64,000 nt of DNA, taken from Hormiphora californensis. Its lineage: Eukaryota > Ctenophora > Tentaculata > Cydippida > Pleurobrachiidae. Shown piece by piece: positions 46,606 through 58,036 of this stretch; position 1 is the stretch's first letter; each line of letters starts with the position of its first letter. The DNA is taken from NCBI GenBank assembly GCA_020137815.1, contig CM035350.1, positions 7,203,447 to 7,267,446 of the forward strand, written 5' to 3'. Under the pieces are notes generated by a model that was not told where the DNA came from, did not search any database, and was given only the letters and a program-made list of their open reading frames with translations. Both the position numbers and the translations under genes were made by a program.

Positions 46606-49600
46606 ATGGTCATACCATACCTACGTCACTGCTCTCGACCTGCCCACACCGTGAGTAATGAATCTTCCTTTGCTGACTATCCTCCTCTTCTCCTTATAAT
46701 ACCATCTCCCATCCCCTCTTTATACCATCTCCCATGACCCATCCCCTCTTTAGGTCTTCAAGAGTCAGTGTAGGCGGAGATTGTCGGTACCGGCCTCACC
46801 TGCTGGACCTGGCCTGGGTAAGATTATAGCTCCGATAGTTCTGGCGGGCGCGGGTGCAGGAGGGTATTACTACTACAAATATGTCGGACTAACGGAACAA
46901 GCATTACCAGCAGAACCGGTACGTTCCTCTCTTGCTCTCTAATGTACTATTCTTGTCACGTGTCTTACCTTGTTTAGTATTGTCTTATAATTTCTTTCCT
47001 AGGCTCCAGTGAGGTCCTACCCTGAACTGCCACCATTTGCTGTTCAGCCTATCGCGGAGAAAGCGGCTACAATAGCAACTGTTATAGAGGAAGAGACGCC
47101 TGATGTTGAACCCACAGTAGTAGTGGAACATGTTACACCTGCAGTAGTAGAGGAACCGGTTGCAGCTCCCGATGTGGTTGAGGATGTGGTTGAAAGTCCT
47201 CCTAAGGAACCTGAAAGTCCTCCTGATGAACCTGTAGTAGTGTTGTTTGAGGAGGAGCCCCCAGCAGAAGAGTTTGTTGTTGTGGAAGTACCTGTTGAAA
47301 TACTCCCTGTAGCGGCAGGGGAGGAGGTTGAGGTTACTAGTGATGTGGTCAGGGATGCGGTGGAGGAGTTGAACACACTTCTCGATGAGATCTCTCTTCC
47401 CATTACCCAAGCTGAGATTACTGAGGATGTGGAGGAGGCCGCATTTGATGATCGTATCTTGGAAGCCCTCCAATCTTCTGACTACGAGCCCGTTCTCTCT
47501 GATTCCATCTTGGAGATTTTGGTGGGAAAAGCTGCCAATAGAGAGAAGGCGGTTGTAGCGACAATCTCCCGTCTCGAGAATTCCATGGCTGGGGTTGTTG
47601 CGATGGTTCAAAGGGCGCTGGAGCACCATAACAACACAGCGGCACTTGTTGCTGTTGCTAAGGAACACGCCCAGGCCGTCTCCGAGGCAACCAGCAAGGG
47701 AGCAGCTAAAGATGTCCTGGAAGAACTTGTGGGTAAGTAGTACGGGGTCAAATGTACCGGAACCACAGGCATGCCAGTTACTCGGGTTACGACTGCATCT
47801 TCATTGTTCTCTAATTGAACACTGCTTGTTTCAGTATCTTCTGCTGCGGTGAGGGAGGCGTTCCAGGTCGGGGAGGCTGTCGATTCAGCTGTTAGTAACG
47901 CTTTCAACAAACTAACTGAGGTTATCGAAAAAGCTGAAAACTTCAATCTTCAAGGTAAAAACCCTGATAAAATTCCCTTTGATGTTTGATGAAAATATTT
48001 CACGGGGAATTCACCAATCAGTAATCACCTATCCCCTAGCCTCTGATCACAATGATCAACCCAGGCTCTAAAAAAGTACACAAAAAGTGAGATATCTAGG
48101 GTTAAGGTCTGCTTTGAGGTCATCTCACGTCCTCAGCAAATTATAATTATCCCACCGAGCCTGAGAGATAAGAAGGTAGAAGAAGGGGTTGAAGAAACGT
48201 ACATACCTTTCTCACAAATTGTGTATGAGATGTCAATGTCGCCGTATCCAGTAACACTATTAATCATGTTCTTCCCGGTTGGAAGGACTCTTGTGATGTA
48301 CAACGACACTACCTCGTCCGAATTCAGTGCTTCGCTTGAGAAGAATGGCTGTTTGACTTGTCCCGTACAGGACTGTCCCGAGTTAAATGTACTTGGATCT
48401 CCTGGTTTGTCTTGATCCTAGGGAGGTTTAGAATCAATAAATGGTATTTCTTTGACCTATGGCAGTTCTAGATTGCTCAAGAAAATTAAGTTACCTGACC
48501 AAAGACCTGGTATCCCGCTTTAAGAATCCGATAGCTAGCAAGATCGTCCCTAGACACTGTTTCTACACCTTTCTCGTAGATCTTTAGGCCACCAGAGTTG
48601 GTATTGAATGTAACTGTGTAGTGGTTCCAGGTTCCCAGTGAAATCGTAGTTGTTGTCACTAAAAAATAATGTGTTAACTGTATTGGCCTTGTGCATTTGA
48701 TTTAGTTCTGGTTTTGTTTCTACTCACTAATATATTAAAATATGTAACTTACAAATTTTGTTGTCCTTAGCATAGCGAAAATGCAGTTTTTTGGATGATT
48801 TAACAAACCACGCATCAAGGGATTCATCGTTCAAATCTTGTGTTGTTAAATGGCCGGCGGGAACCCCTGTTGAGTAGCCCATGACGCATTCATTATAATT
48901 TGACGGCCACGCATCGTACCGGAACCAGAACGCTTGAGTGAACTCTTTAAAGCTTCCAGTCCCTGTGTACTCTTGGATTGCATAGCTGACCTTGTCAGCA
49001 ACAGATGGATACTGAATCTTATCAACACACCTATCTGAAAACAAAGAGATTCTGTGATCGATATTCAGTAGGTTAAATGTTAGATTGATGGCCGATCTGA
49101 TCGTTCGGTTTTAACCCAAAAAAGGACAGGTCAACTGGAATGTTACAACATTCGGTCATTTTAAGTTGCGTTGTTAAGAGTTTTGAGCTCGTAATAACGA
49201 AAAGTAAAAACCGAAAATAATAGTTACCTAGACCTGTTGATCCACTTTCTGATGCCAAGGCTAAGAGAAATACTGCAAATACCAACAACATCGCTCTAAG
49301 CAGAAATATAGTTTTAAAGAAAACAGTATTCTCTTCGCCGAGGCATTAAGTATGCTAGAGAAGAGGGAATAGTTAATTGATGAGAATAATAATAAGGGAC
49401 ACTTCTATCTACCACACTATTCTTTATTCTCTAAGAACATTTGTAAGGCAAAGGGAGAGTGCAATAAATGGATTCCTTCCTGCTGTATCCGATTCGTTGA
49501 ATGTGTTCTCTTGCTCTCCCTTTGAGAAAGCTTTACTAGGGTGTGCCTGCTAATACAAGTAGTGTTCTCCTTACTGTTTAGAATGCTAGAGAGCGTTGGG

Positions 49601-51693
49601 GCGTTCGGCTAAATATAGATGTTGTATGTCTGTTGTATATCCCCCTGAGCCCTTCGAAAAGGTAAAAAACCCGATAAAATATCCTTTTATTTCGGATGAT
49701 AAGATTTCACGGGGTTTTCACCAATCAGTAATCACCTATCCCCCTAGCCTCTGACCACAATGATCAACCCAGGCTCTAAAAAAGTGCAAAAGTGAGATAT
49801 CTGGGTTTAAGGTCTGGTTTGAGGTCACCTCGCGTCCTCAGCCAAATTATAATTATCCCACCGAGCCTGAGAGATAAGAAGGTAGAAGAAGAGGATGAAG
49901 AAATATACCTTTCCCACAAATTGTGTATGAGATGTCAATGTCGCCGTATCCAGTAAGACTGTTAATCATGTTCTTCTCGGTTGGAAGGACTCTTGTGATG
50001 TACAACGACGCTACCTCGTCCGAATTCAGTGCTTCGCTTGAGAAGAATGGCTGTTTGACTTGTCCTGTACAGGACTGTGCCGAGTTAAATGAACTTGGAT
50101 CTCCTCGTTTGTCTTGATCCTAGGCAGGTTTAGAATCAATAAATGGTATTTAGTTGACACATGGCAATTCTAGATTACTCAAGAAAATTTATTTACCTGA
50201 CCAAAGACCTGGTATCCCGCTTTAAGAATCCGATAGCTGGCAAGATCGTCCCTAGATACTGTTTCTACACCATTCTCGTAGATCTTTAGGCCACCAGAAT
50301 TGGTGTTGAATGTGACCGTGTAGTGGTTCCAGGTGCCAAGTGAAATCGTAGTTGTTGTCACTTAAAGAATAATGTATTGGCCTTGTGCATTTGGTTTTAG
50401 TTTTGGTTCTACTCACTAATATTTTAAAATACTATTATATGTAACTTACAAATATATTTCTTAGCATATGTAACTATCAGTTTTTTGTATGATTTATCAA
50501 ACCACGCATCAAGGGATTCATCGTTCAATTCCTGTGTTGTTAAATTGCCGGCGGGAACCCCTGTTGAGTAGCCCACAATACACTCCTCAACATTATTATT
50601 TGACGGCCACGCATCGTACCGGAACCAGAACGCTAGAGTGAACTCTTTAAAGCTTCCAGTCCCTGTGTACTCTTGTATTGCATAGCTGACGTTGTCAGCA
50701 ACAGATGGATACTGAATCTTATTAACACACCTATCTGAAAACAAAGAGATTTAGTGATCGATATTCAGTAGGTTATTAACCGTTAGCCTGTTCTTTTTTT
50801 GACAAACAGGTCAACTGGAATTTTACAACCGTCATTCATTCCAAGATGGTTTGGATAGTGATTTGGTTTAACCAAATTGGTTTACCAAAAACCCCAAAAT
50901 AGTTGTTACCTGTTGCTCCACATTCTGGTGCCAAGACTAAGAGAATTAACACAAACACCAACAACATGCCTCTAAGCGGGAAATAGCTATAACATCGAGG
51001 CGGAATCAGTATTACACGTTAATAATGTTGGAGATGTTAGAGATGCATGATTCAGGGAATAGTTCAAGTGAGAGTGGACAGAATCAGAATTGGACAAGTT
51101 TGTTGGAGGTAGTAGAGATTAGTTCTATGAGCATTTTGCCTTTTTACCGCTCAAAATCGACCCATCCATCACTGAGATATTTTTGTTACTCTCGGGGAAT
51201 TCCTGCTGGATCAATATTTATCAAACAGGATAGTAAAGTCGGATTTTTTGAGTTGTCACCCGCCTTATAGCAATGGTATGTGACCTGGCATGTACCAGTT
51301 GCCATGCATCCTTCTAATTGGGTGTGGTACTGATAGGGCGCAATTATAATCTGGGTGCCTTGCAGTGTGTTTACAGGTGCACGCTGCCAAAAAAAGTACA
51401 CCTAAAACCACTTAGACCGACTTTTTTCAAACAGCTATAGCCATATGGCCGATTTGAATAAACTAAACGGTATCTGATAGAGAATCATTCACCCGGGCGG
51501 GGAAAAATCCGACTTTAACAATCCCTGTGTTTTACTATATATACTACAACGGGTGATTTTCTCCCATAAATGCGTCTGATTAACGACTATTACACACCAT
51601 TTAGTGTTGAAGTCAACTCATGTTTTGGTAAAATATTCAACTGCATGATATTTCTGAATCAGTACTGATGTCCGAAACTCCCTCTCTCTCACC

Positions 51694-51789
<96 letters not shown>

Positions 51790-54700
51790 CTCTCGCTTGT
51801 ATGCTGCATTTAGAAAAAAAGAAAGAAAGACTCTGGACAAGGATCAATATTATGCACTGGGAAGAAAGCGATATTAGCAGAGACCTCTATGGATTTAGAG
51901 AGCTACCAACTCCCATACTAGTCTAAAAATCCGAGCACACGCTAAAACGATCATCTGGGCAGGGAAAATATAAAGTTGTTCAAGTTGTATGATATAAATA
52001 TAATAATGCTCGATCGTTGAGCTTGAGTTGACCCTCTCCCTTTATCTGTATCTCTCTTTTTTCTCTATAGTCTCTCCATATATCTCACTCCGTGACTAGC
52101 CTTTAATAATTCTTTAACTAGCTTTAATAATTCTTTGCCTTGGATTATCTCTCCATTCTTTTATGTGTCTCTTACTCAAGCATCGGCGTGCCAAAGCTAA
52201 TGGCTTTGTTTTTCATAATGGTTATATTGAGTTGAGGCCAAAAAGAGTTAGATGGATAGAGAGGGAGAGATAGAGAGAGACATCTTTCTAACTATCTGTC
52301 TATCTGTCTGTCTGTCATATCTGTCTTTATGTCTGTCTTTATGTCTGCCTGTCTATCTGTCCGTCTGACTGCTCGTGGGAATAATTATTAACTCTGTGCC
52401 TGCTATTGCCAAAATGATTCAGCTGTTAGTATAAGTAACCCTTTCAACAAACTAACTGAGGTTATCGAAAAAGCTGAAAACTTCCATCTTCAAGTTAAAA
52501 CCCCTGAAAAAATTCCCTTTTGTGTCGGATGATTTCACCAATCACCCTAATCCCCCTAGCCTCTGATCACTATGATTAACCCAGGCTCCAACAAAGTGCA
52601 CAAAAAGTGAGATATCTGGGTTTAAGGTCTGCTTTGAGGTCACCTCGCGTCCTCAGCAAATTATAATTATCCCACCGAGCCCGAGAGATAAGAAGGTAGA
52701 AGAAGAGGATGAAGAAACATACCTTTCTCACAAATTGTGTATGAGATGTCAATGTCACCGTATCCCGTTAGACTATTAATCATGTTCTTCCCGGTTGGAA
52801 GGACTCTTGTGATGTACAACGACGCTACCTCGTCCGAATTGAGTGCTTCGCTTGAGAAGAATGGCTGTTTGACTTGTCCCGTACAGGACTGTCCCGAGTT
52901 AAATGTACTTGGATCTCCTGGTTTGTCTTGATCCTAGGGAGGTTTAGAATCAATAAATGGTATTTAGTTGACACATTGCAGTTCTAGATTACTCAAGGTA
53001 GTTTAATTACCTGACCAAAGATCTGGTATCCCGCTTTAAGATTCCGATAGCTAGCAAGATCGTCCCTAGACACTGTTTCTACACCTTTCTCGTAGATCTT
53101 TAGGCCACCAGAATTGGTATTGAATGTGACTGTGTAGTGGTTCCAGGTTCCCAGTGAAATCGTAGTTGTTGTCACTAAAAAATAATGTGTTAACTGTATT
53201 GGCCTTGTGCATTTGATTTAGTTCTGGTTTTGTTTCTACTCACTAATATATTAAAATATGTAACTTACAAATTTTATTGTCCTTAGCATAGCGAAAATGC
53301 AGTTTTTTGTATGATTTAGCAAACCACGAATCAAGGGATTCATCGTTCAAATCTTGTGTTGTTAACTGACCGGCGGGAACCCCTGTTGAGTAGCCCATGA
53401 CGCATTCATAATCATTTAATGGCCACGCATCGTACCGGAACCAGAACGCTAGAGTGAACTCTTTAAAGCTTCCAGTCCCTGTGTACTCTTGTATTGCATA
53501 GCTGACCTTGTCAGCAACAGATGGATACTGAATCTTATCAACACACCTATCTGAAAACAAAGAGATTCTGTGATCGATATTCAGTAGGTTGTTAACCGTT
53601 CGCCCGTTTTTTTGTTGACAAAACAAACAGATCAACTTGCATTTTACAACCGTCATTCATTCCAAGATGGTTTGGATAGTGGTTTTGAGCTTACATTACC
53701 AAAAAACCCAAAATAGTTGTTACCTGTAGCTGTGGCTGTTGCTCCACTTTCGAGTGCCAAGGCTAAGAGAATTAGCACAAATACTAACAACATGCCTCTA
53801 ATGCTTTGCCCCCTCCATCCATCTCGATCACCGATTATCCTAGAATATCCTTGATGGTATTAACCTCTCCCTCTCCCTCTCTAGATACTTATATTATATT
53901 AACGTGACTGCTATCAGCTATCTTTGTCCTACTATCACAACACTGATACAGGCACCTCACTGAGCGATCTCTCCCCTCTCAGCCCCCCCCCCTCCCCTTA
54001 ACTGAACCCTCCCTCTCTCCTCTCAGCCCCCCTCCCCTTAACTGAACCCTCCCTCTCTCCTCACAGCCCCCCCCCCTCTAACTGAACCCTCCCTCTCCCC
54101 TCCCAGGCCCTGCAGCAGCAGCCCGTGCTCTGCTCAGTAAAAGCAAGCAGGACTACTTCTCCAGCTGCCAGACCGCTCAGGAGCACCACATTGACCATGC
54201 CCTGTTGGCTCACTACCAGCAAAGTGTGGCGAACAGGAGGAAAGTCCTGGACAGGGAGCTGGAGGTGCTTCGGGAGCACTTCCCAACTCGCCACGATACC
54301 CTCAACCAGACCTTTGAACACGCGGGTACTAACCGGGCACGAGTGGAGGAGTTAAATACCCTGATAACATATCTGAGCAGCAAGGTATCAAGGTTGGAGG
54401 GGGAGTTGGAGAGTCAGCAGACGAGTGAGTTGCAGAAGTTAAGGGATGTTGCACAGGCCCAGAAGGAGGAAGATGATAGAGTTATGGAGGAGAGGTTGAA
54501 AGCCCAGGCAGAGCAACTCAAGTATCAGCATGAGATTGCGGTTCATACTGAGGTTGAGAATGCGGTGGCGGCGGCTCGAGAGGAGGCTTCCCGACATTCT
54601 GAGCGACAGGCTGAGCTACTTAAACAGGAAATGAAGGTGAATACTGAACGAGAAATCAGGAATTTGACATCGTTTTGGAGTGACGAGGCAGCTCTAAGGG

Positions 54701-55649
54701 AGGCTACTGTGGAGGTCGAGTACCAGGGACGATTGGAGAAAAGTAAAGTCGTCTTAGAGAAGGTCAGGGAAAATATCGAGGCTCAAAACGGAAGTTATGA
54801 TAAGATTCTGATAGCGAGAAGACTACTAAACCTAACCACGGACATCTATGAGACTGCCAATGCAGGTATGTTGTTTTTGTTGGCTTTTGGGACAATTTTT
54901 TTGGGATTTCTAAATTCTACTTGCTCTGGTGATTTTATTTGTCTTCGTTAATCTTTCTTTGTTACAGCTACAGGACCTGATAATACCAAGCTGAAGGAAA
55001 CTGTTGATTGCTTGCGGAGTGAGTTTTCTACAGATTCTCTCGTGGACGCTGTGACATCATCAATGACGTCATCTCTTTCTGTTCCTCTCGCCTCCTTTGG
55101 TGCTCTCTCCGCTCAACTAGATGACCTGGAGCCTCAATGCAGGAGGGTGGCCCTGGTTACAGGATCAGATTGTGGCTTTGGATCACGTGTCGCATCCCTT
55201 GCCTTGGCAACCCTGACCCTTAGGGATGATGAATATGACACCAAACCAGAGTGAGTCACTATAATTAGTCAATTATTGCTAATTGGGCAAAACTCCCGCC
55301 CTCCCCCCCCCACTTTTCCGCTGGAATTTAATGTTAATAGTATTATCACTAGGGATGGTGGCTGTGCAACGTTTTACCATCTGACCAAGGCCCAGGCGGA
55401 GATGAGTGCCAACAACCTAGACCTAGCTGCACGTCACGTCAACCAAATGGAGGGGGAACCGAGATCACTAGTAACGGTCAGTAGCAGTTAAAATAGGACA
55501 AGACTTGTTGTATTGACTTAGTATATATATTGCATTTTTAACCCTTCCTCAATTGTTTTCAGGAATGGCTGAGAGACGCTCGAGCACTCCTGGAATTGCA
55601 GCAATCTGCTAAAGTCCTCCTAAATTACGCCAAATCACTGAACCACTGA
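46606..55649 (+). CDS. IMMT: MIC60 / mitofilin, MICOS core subunit
   Basis: Exons 46606-46650, 46754-46918, 47003-47732, 47835-47954, 54107-54865, 54968-55250, 55353-55476 and 55563-55649 total 2,313 nt and 770 residues, close to the usual 750-760. It has a mitochondrial presequence, then a single inner-membrane helix with a Gly/Tyr face ([16 protein letters not shown]). A Glu/Val/Pro-rich intermembrane segment and a long coiled coil (exon 5: [20 protein letters not shown]...) follow. The C-terminal mitofilin domain contains [26 protein letters not shown]-type sequence. MIC60 shapes crista junctions and contacts the outer membrane. Intron 4 is 6.15 kb and holds three antisense LamG-like genes. 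A CTACTAG acceptor ends 12 nt before the start. The gene begins inside a tandem duplication whose first copy gives the mini-MIC60. Confidence 0.9.
48147..49291 (-). CDS. secreted LamG/pentraxin-like lectin-fold protein, copy 1
   Basis: Four to five exons: signal peptide ([20 protein letters not shown]), then exon ~48756-49032 starting [11 protein letters not shown], then exons near 48495-48660 and 48208-48419, and a short last exon giving GSVG and stop. The pattern is a concanavalin A-like (LamG_3/pentraxin) beta-sandwich: [18 protein letters not shown]..., then [28 protein letters not shown]-type, then late strands ([12 protein letters not shown]). Such domains bind glycans or matrix proteins. 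The product should be secreted, about 240 residues. A CTTAG acceptor lies 4 nt before the ATG. The gene is antisense within MIC60 intron 4. Confidence 0.75.
49853..50967 (-). CDS. secreted LamG/pentraxin-like protein, copy 2
   Basis: Same exon plan as copy 1, with signal peptide [20 protein letters not shown]. The LamG exon at about 50447-50731 shows small insertions (SNNNVEEC) and a changed 3' end ([11 protein letters not shown], losing the KDNK of the others). The remaining exons are at about 50196-50360 and 49912-50119. The duplicated block includes the flanking non-coding DNA from about 49655. It should be secreted. Substitutions concentrated near exon 2's end suggest divergence of a loop, though ongoing decay cannot be excluded. 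Confidence 0.7.
51670..51790 (+). repeat. (CT)n microsatellite, about 42 dinucleotides
   Basis: A pure CT tract from about 51698 to 51782 lies between LamG copies 2 and 3. It creates artificial Ser/Leu and Arg/Glu ORFs on the two strands. Confidence 0.95.
52420..52500 (+). pseudogene. duplicated 3' half of MIC60 exon 4
   Basis: TTCAGCTGTTAGTATAAGTA then CCCTTTCAACAAACTAACTG closely matches MIC60 47878-47954. The donor is altered (CAAGTTAAAA for CAAGGTAAAA) and GTAACGC is lost. It was carried along when the adjacent LamG gene was duplicated. The broken donor should keep it out of MIC60 mRNA. Confidence 0.8.
52667..53793 (-). CDS. secreted LamG/pentraxin-like protein, copy 3
   Basis: Third tandem copy. 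Signal peptide [24 protein letters not shown] has an added TA repeat. The LamG exon at about 53270-53550 is nearly identical to copy 1, so copies 1 and 3 are the closest pair. Exon 3 is at about 53010-53174 and exon 4 at about 52726-52933. The acceptor of the last small exon reads CTCGG where copies 1 and 2 have CTCAG, so this copy must end differently: it may read past the donor or use another acceptor. A copied piece of MIC60 exon 4 lies just downstream (52420-52500). Confidence 0.7.
53970..54106 (+). repeat. acceptor-containing minisatellite at the end of MIC60 intron 4
   Basis: About three to four copies of a 40-bp unit (CAGCCCCCCTCCCCTTAACT, then GAACCCTCCCTCTCTCCTCT). Each unit ends in a pyrimidine tract plus CAG, and the true acceptor is the last of them. 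Confidence 0.75.
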
Positions 55650-55896
55650 ATTTACTAATTATACACCAATTGGAGCTTTTTCATTAAGTTATTTTCCGAT
55701 TGATATTTGTTTGTGAGAGTATGTGTTCTTAGAAAAGTTGAGAGCTGTATATCGGTAATTCTGGAACTTTTTTTCAGAAAAAGTAATATCTTGTTTTATT
55801 CCTTTATATTCACGGAGTTGAACACCTTACTCAACGTCCTATCCTAATTCCTATACCCTATGTAGCCCCTTTATCTAGCACCCTGCGTGAAGTGCC

Positions 55897-56746
55897 ATGC
55901 GTCTCACACCGGATATGATCGAGGAGGCGGCACAGTTTGTGAATCCTCTGAAAGAGAGAGAACTAGATCTCAGGGATAGGAAGATTCCTGTAGTGGAGAA
56001 TTTAGCTGTAACTCTTGATCAGGTATTGGGTGATTTGGGTAAAAAAGAAGTGTGATTTTGTGAAAGAGAATGCCCACATTTTATTTTGAGGGTCATCTTA
56101 GTTCATAGAACTGTATTACTTGTTATTCTTAGTTATATTACTTGTGATTTGGGTTGGGACATTGTAGTCGACGTTTACTTGTCCCATTCTAACCTCTTCT
56201 CCTTTCCCCCAGTTTGATTGCATCGATTTCTCGGATAATGAACTCCGAAAGCTAGATGGATTTCCCCTCCTCTCACGTCTCTCAATGCTCATTTGCAACA
56301 ACAATAAAATAATTAAAATTGCAGAGGATCTCTATGCGGCCATCCCTAACATTGAGACACTGGTTCTAACGGGGAACACTCTTGAAGAGCTGGGCGATCT
56401 GAAGGGCCTCGCCAAGCTCACCAAACTCAAGTATCTCTCTCTAATGAGGAATCCAGTAGCTGCCAAGAATCACTACCGCTCATATGTCATCTACACCTGC
56501 CCCAGTGTCCGGGTTCTAGACTACAAGAGAGTCAAACATCAGGAGAGAGTGGCTGCCAGGAAAATGTTTGCTGGAAAGAAGAAGGCAGCGATAGAAGCAG
56601 CCAAGACGTTTACCCCTGGTGAACCGGTGAAGCAGACGCCAGCTGATAAGGAGGCGATCAAGGCAGCCATCGCTAAGGCATCCTCGCTGGATGAGATCCG
56701 GAGATTGGAGATGATGCTCAATTCGGGTACTATACCTGGTTTCTGA
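55897..56746 (+). CDS. SNRPA1: U2 small nuclear ribonucleoprotein A'
   Basis: Exons 55897-56022 and 56213-56746 give 219 residues. Leucine-rich repeats follow the U2A' pattern (RELDLRDRKIPVVENLAVTLDQ | FDCIDFSDNELRKLDGFP). The LRR cap YVIYTCPSVRVLDYKRVK and a basic tail containing ASSLDEIRRLEMMLNSGTIPG follow. It binds U2B'' and U2 snRNA stem-loop IV in the spliceosome. It is shorter than the human protein (255 aa) because the acidic tail is missing. An ATCTAG acceptor ends 18 nt before the ATG, only 229 bp after the MIC60 stop. Confidence 0.93.
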
Positions 56747-56759
56747 TTGTGACATGTTA

Positions 56760-57420
56760 CGGGCACAATATCAGAGCGTGTGTGAGATATAAGACTCAAT
56801 ATTTTTATTACGGATAATTATATTTTATTTCCTTCCCCCTTTTATTTGTCGTTTTGCCCTGGTAAGAACAGATACCAAGAGAGAAGCGATTTAAAAGTTT
56901 TAGTCAATGCTGACTTTTAATTGTTTTTGAGACATACCTAATCTCCTCCTATTCCGCTTTAGCGCATGGAAAGAATCGGAAGGGACAGCTCTATTTAAAA
57001 AAAGGGTAAGTTGTATAATCCACCGAATAATCATTTACATAATCTCATTTATTCCTCACACACACGCCACCCAACTCATTTTGTGGCCAATCTTTCCAGT
57101 CACAGTTTGTTGCGTGACTTGCAGGCACGCGCGGGGTCTCCCCTCTGGTGGGATACGGTATACAGGCATTGTATAGATGCGCGTCCCACTTCTGTTTCTT
57201 CAATTTGGCCAAAGCTACCAATTCACTGCTTTTTCAGGTAAGTAAGACTGCTTCATATGTTTTCTCCTCCAATAATGAAAGCAGTGCAAGGAGAGGTGTT
57301 GTGTTTCCTTATCAAGAGAGGGACACCTAAATCCATGGAAAATTTCTAGCGTCACATGACCTGAAATTACACTCAGAGGCAGACTAAGACGGAGAGAGAG
57401 AGAGAGTACATTGTACATCC
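56760..57420. other. intergenic stretch between SNRPA1 and the Cys-rich gene
   Basis: It contains a possible non-coding exon remnant near 56960-57005 (GCATGGAAAGAATCGG...) and short AT-rich sequence. No supported coding exon. Confidence 0.4.
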
Positions 57421-57445
57421 TACTCTAGTTGGCAGTCGACTGATT

Positions 57446-57861
57446 ATGTTGTCCGTTGGTTCTCTCCTTCCTTCTCTCCTTTGTATATACAACTGCCGCC
57501 GACCGGCAATGTGGGGTAGGTTACACTTAGTTTGTGTTATTTTTTGTGACAAACTGAAACCAGTCAGCTGTTACACAGAATGTAACTTCATTTCCCTTAG
57601 AGTTCCTACTGTGATTCCCTAACTCCGGACTGCTGTCACACATACAGCGATGGGTATTCAATCTACTACTGCTGTGACAAACTCGCTTGGTTGAAGATTG
57701 TCGGAGGTGTGATTGGTGTCCTCGCCGCCCTCTGCCTGTTCGTGTGGTTCAAGTGGCCCTCACAGTTTGAGAGCTTCTGTTCGGGGGTGTGGGACTTCCT
57801 AAAGTGTGGTTGGATCAGGAGAAACTTTGTGGACGAAGATGGTGGATATCAGGCCATTTAG
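57446..57861 (+). CDS. small Cys-rich single-pass membrane protein (Shisa/CYYR1-like layout)
   Basis: A start exon (MLSVGSLLPSLLCIYNC..., about 57446-57516) joins exon 57603-57861. The junction fits donor TAG|GTTACA with acceptor AGAG|TTCC but is not certain. The mature part has a short ectodomain with paired cysteines (SYCDSLTPDCCHTYSDGYSI then YYCCDK). One transmembrane helix (IVGGVIGVLAALCLFVWF) and a short cytoplasmic tail ending DEDGGYQAI follow. CC...YYCC followed directly by a helix is typical of Shisa/CYYR1/VOPP1-type proteins, which act in endosomal or ER trafficking. Orthology is not claimed. A CTCTAG acceptor ends 17 nt before the ATG. Confidence 0.6.
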
Positions 57862-58036
57862 AGAGACTCAACTTACTGAGGGAACTAACTTACTGAATAA
57901 CTGTTGTTTTTTATTGAAGATCAAAGCTAGGAATATATGTTTTGTAAGACATAATTTCGACCGTTTTGTATTACCCATTTATATTTCTCGCACCCCCCCC
58001 CCCCCCCTAAACTAACCCCCTGATCCCTTTCTAGCT

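Noticed and set aside
47009-47668. Minus-strand Ser/Thr-rich and Arg-rich ORFs opposite MIC60 exon 3
   Set aside because: Antisense shadows of a long, biased Val/Glu/Pro-coding exon.
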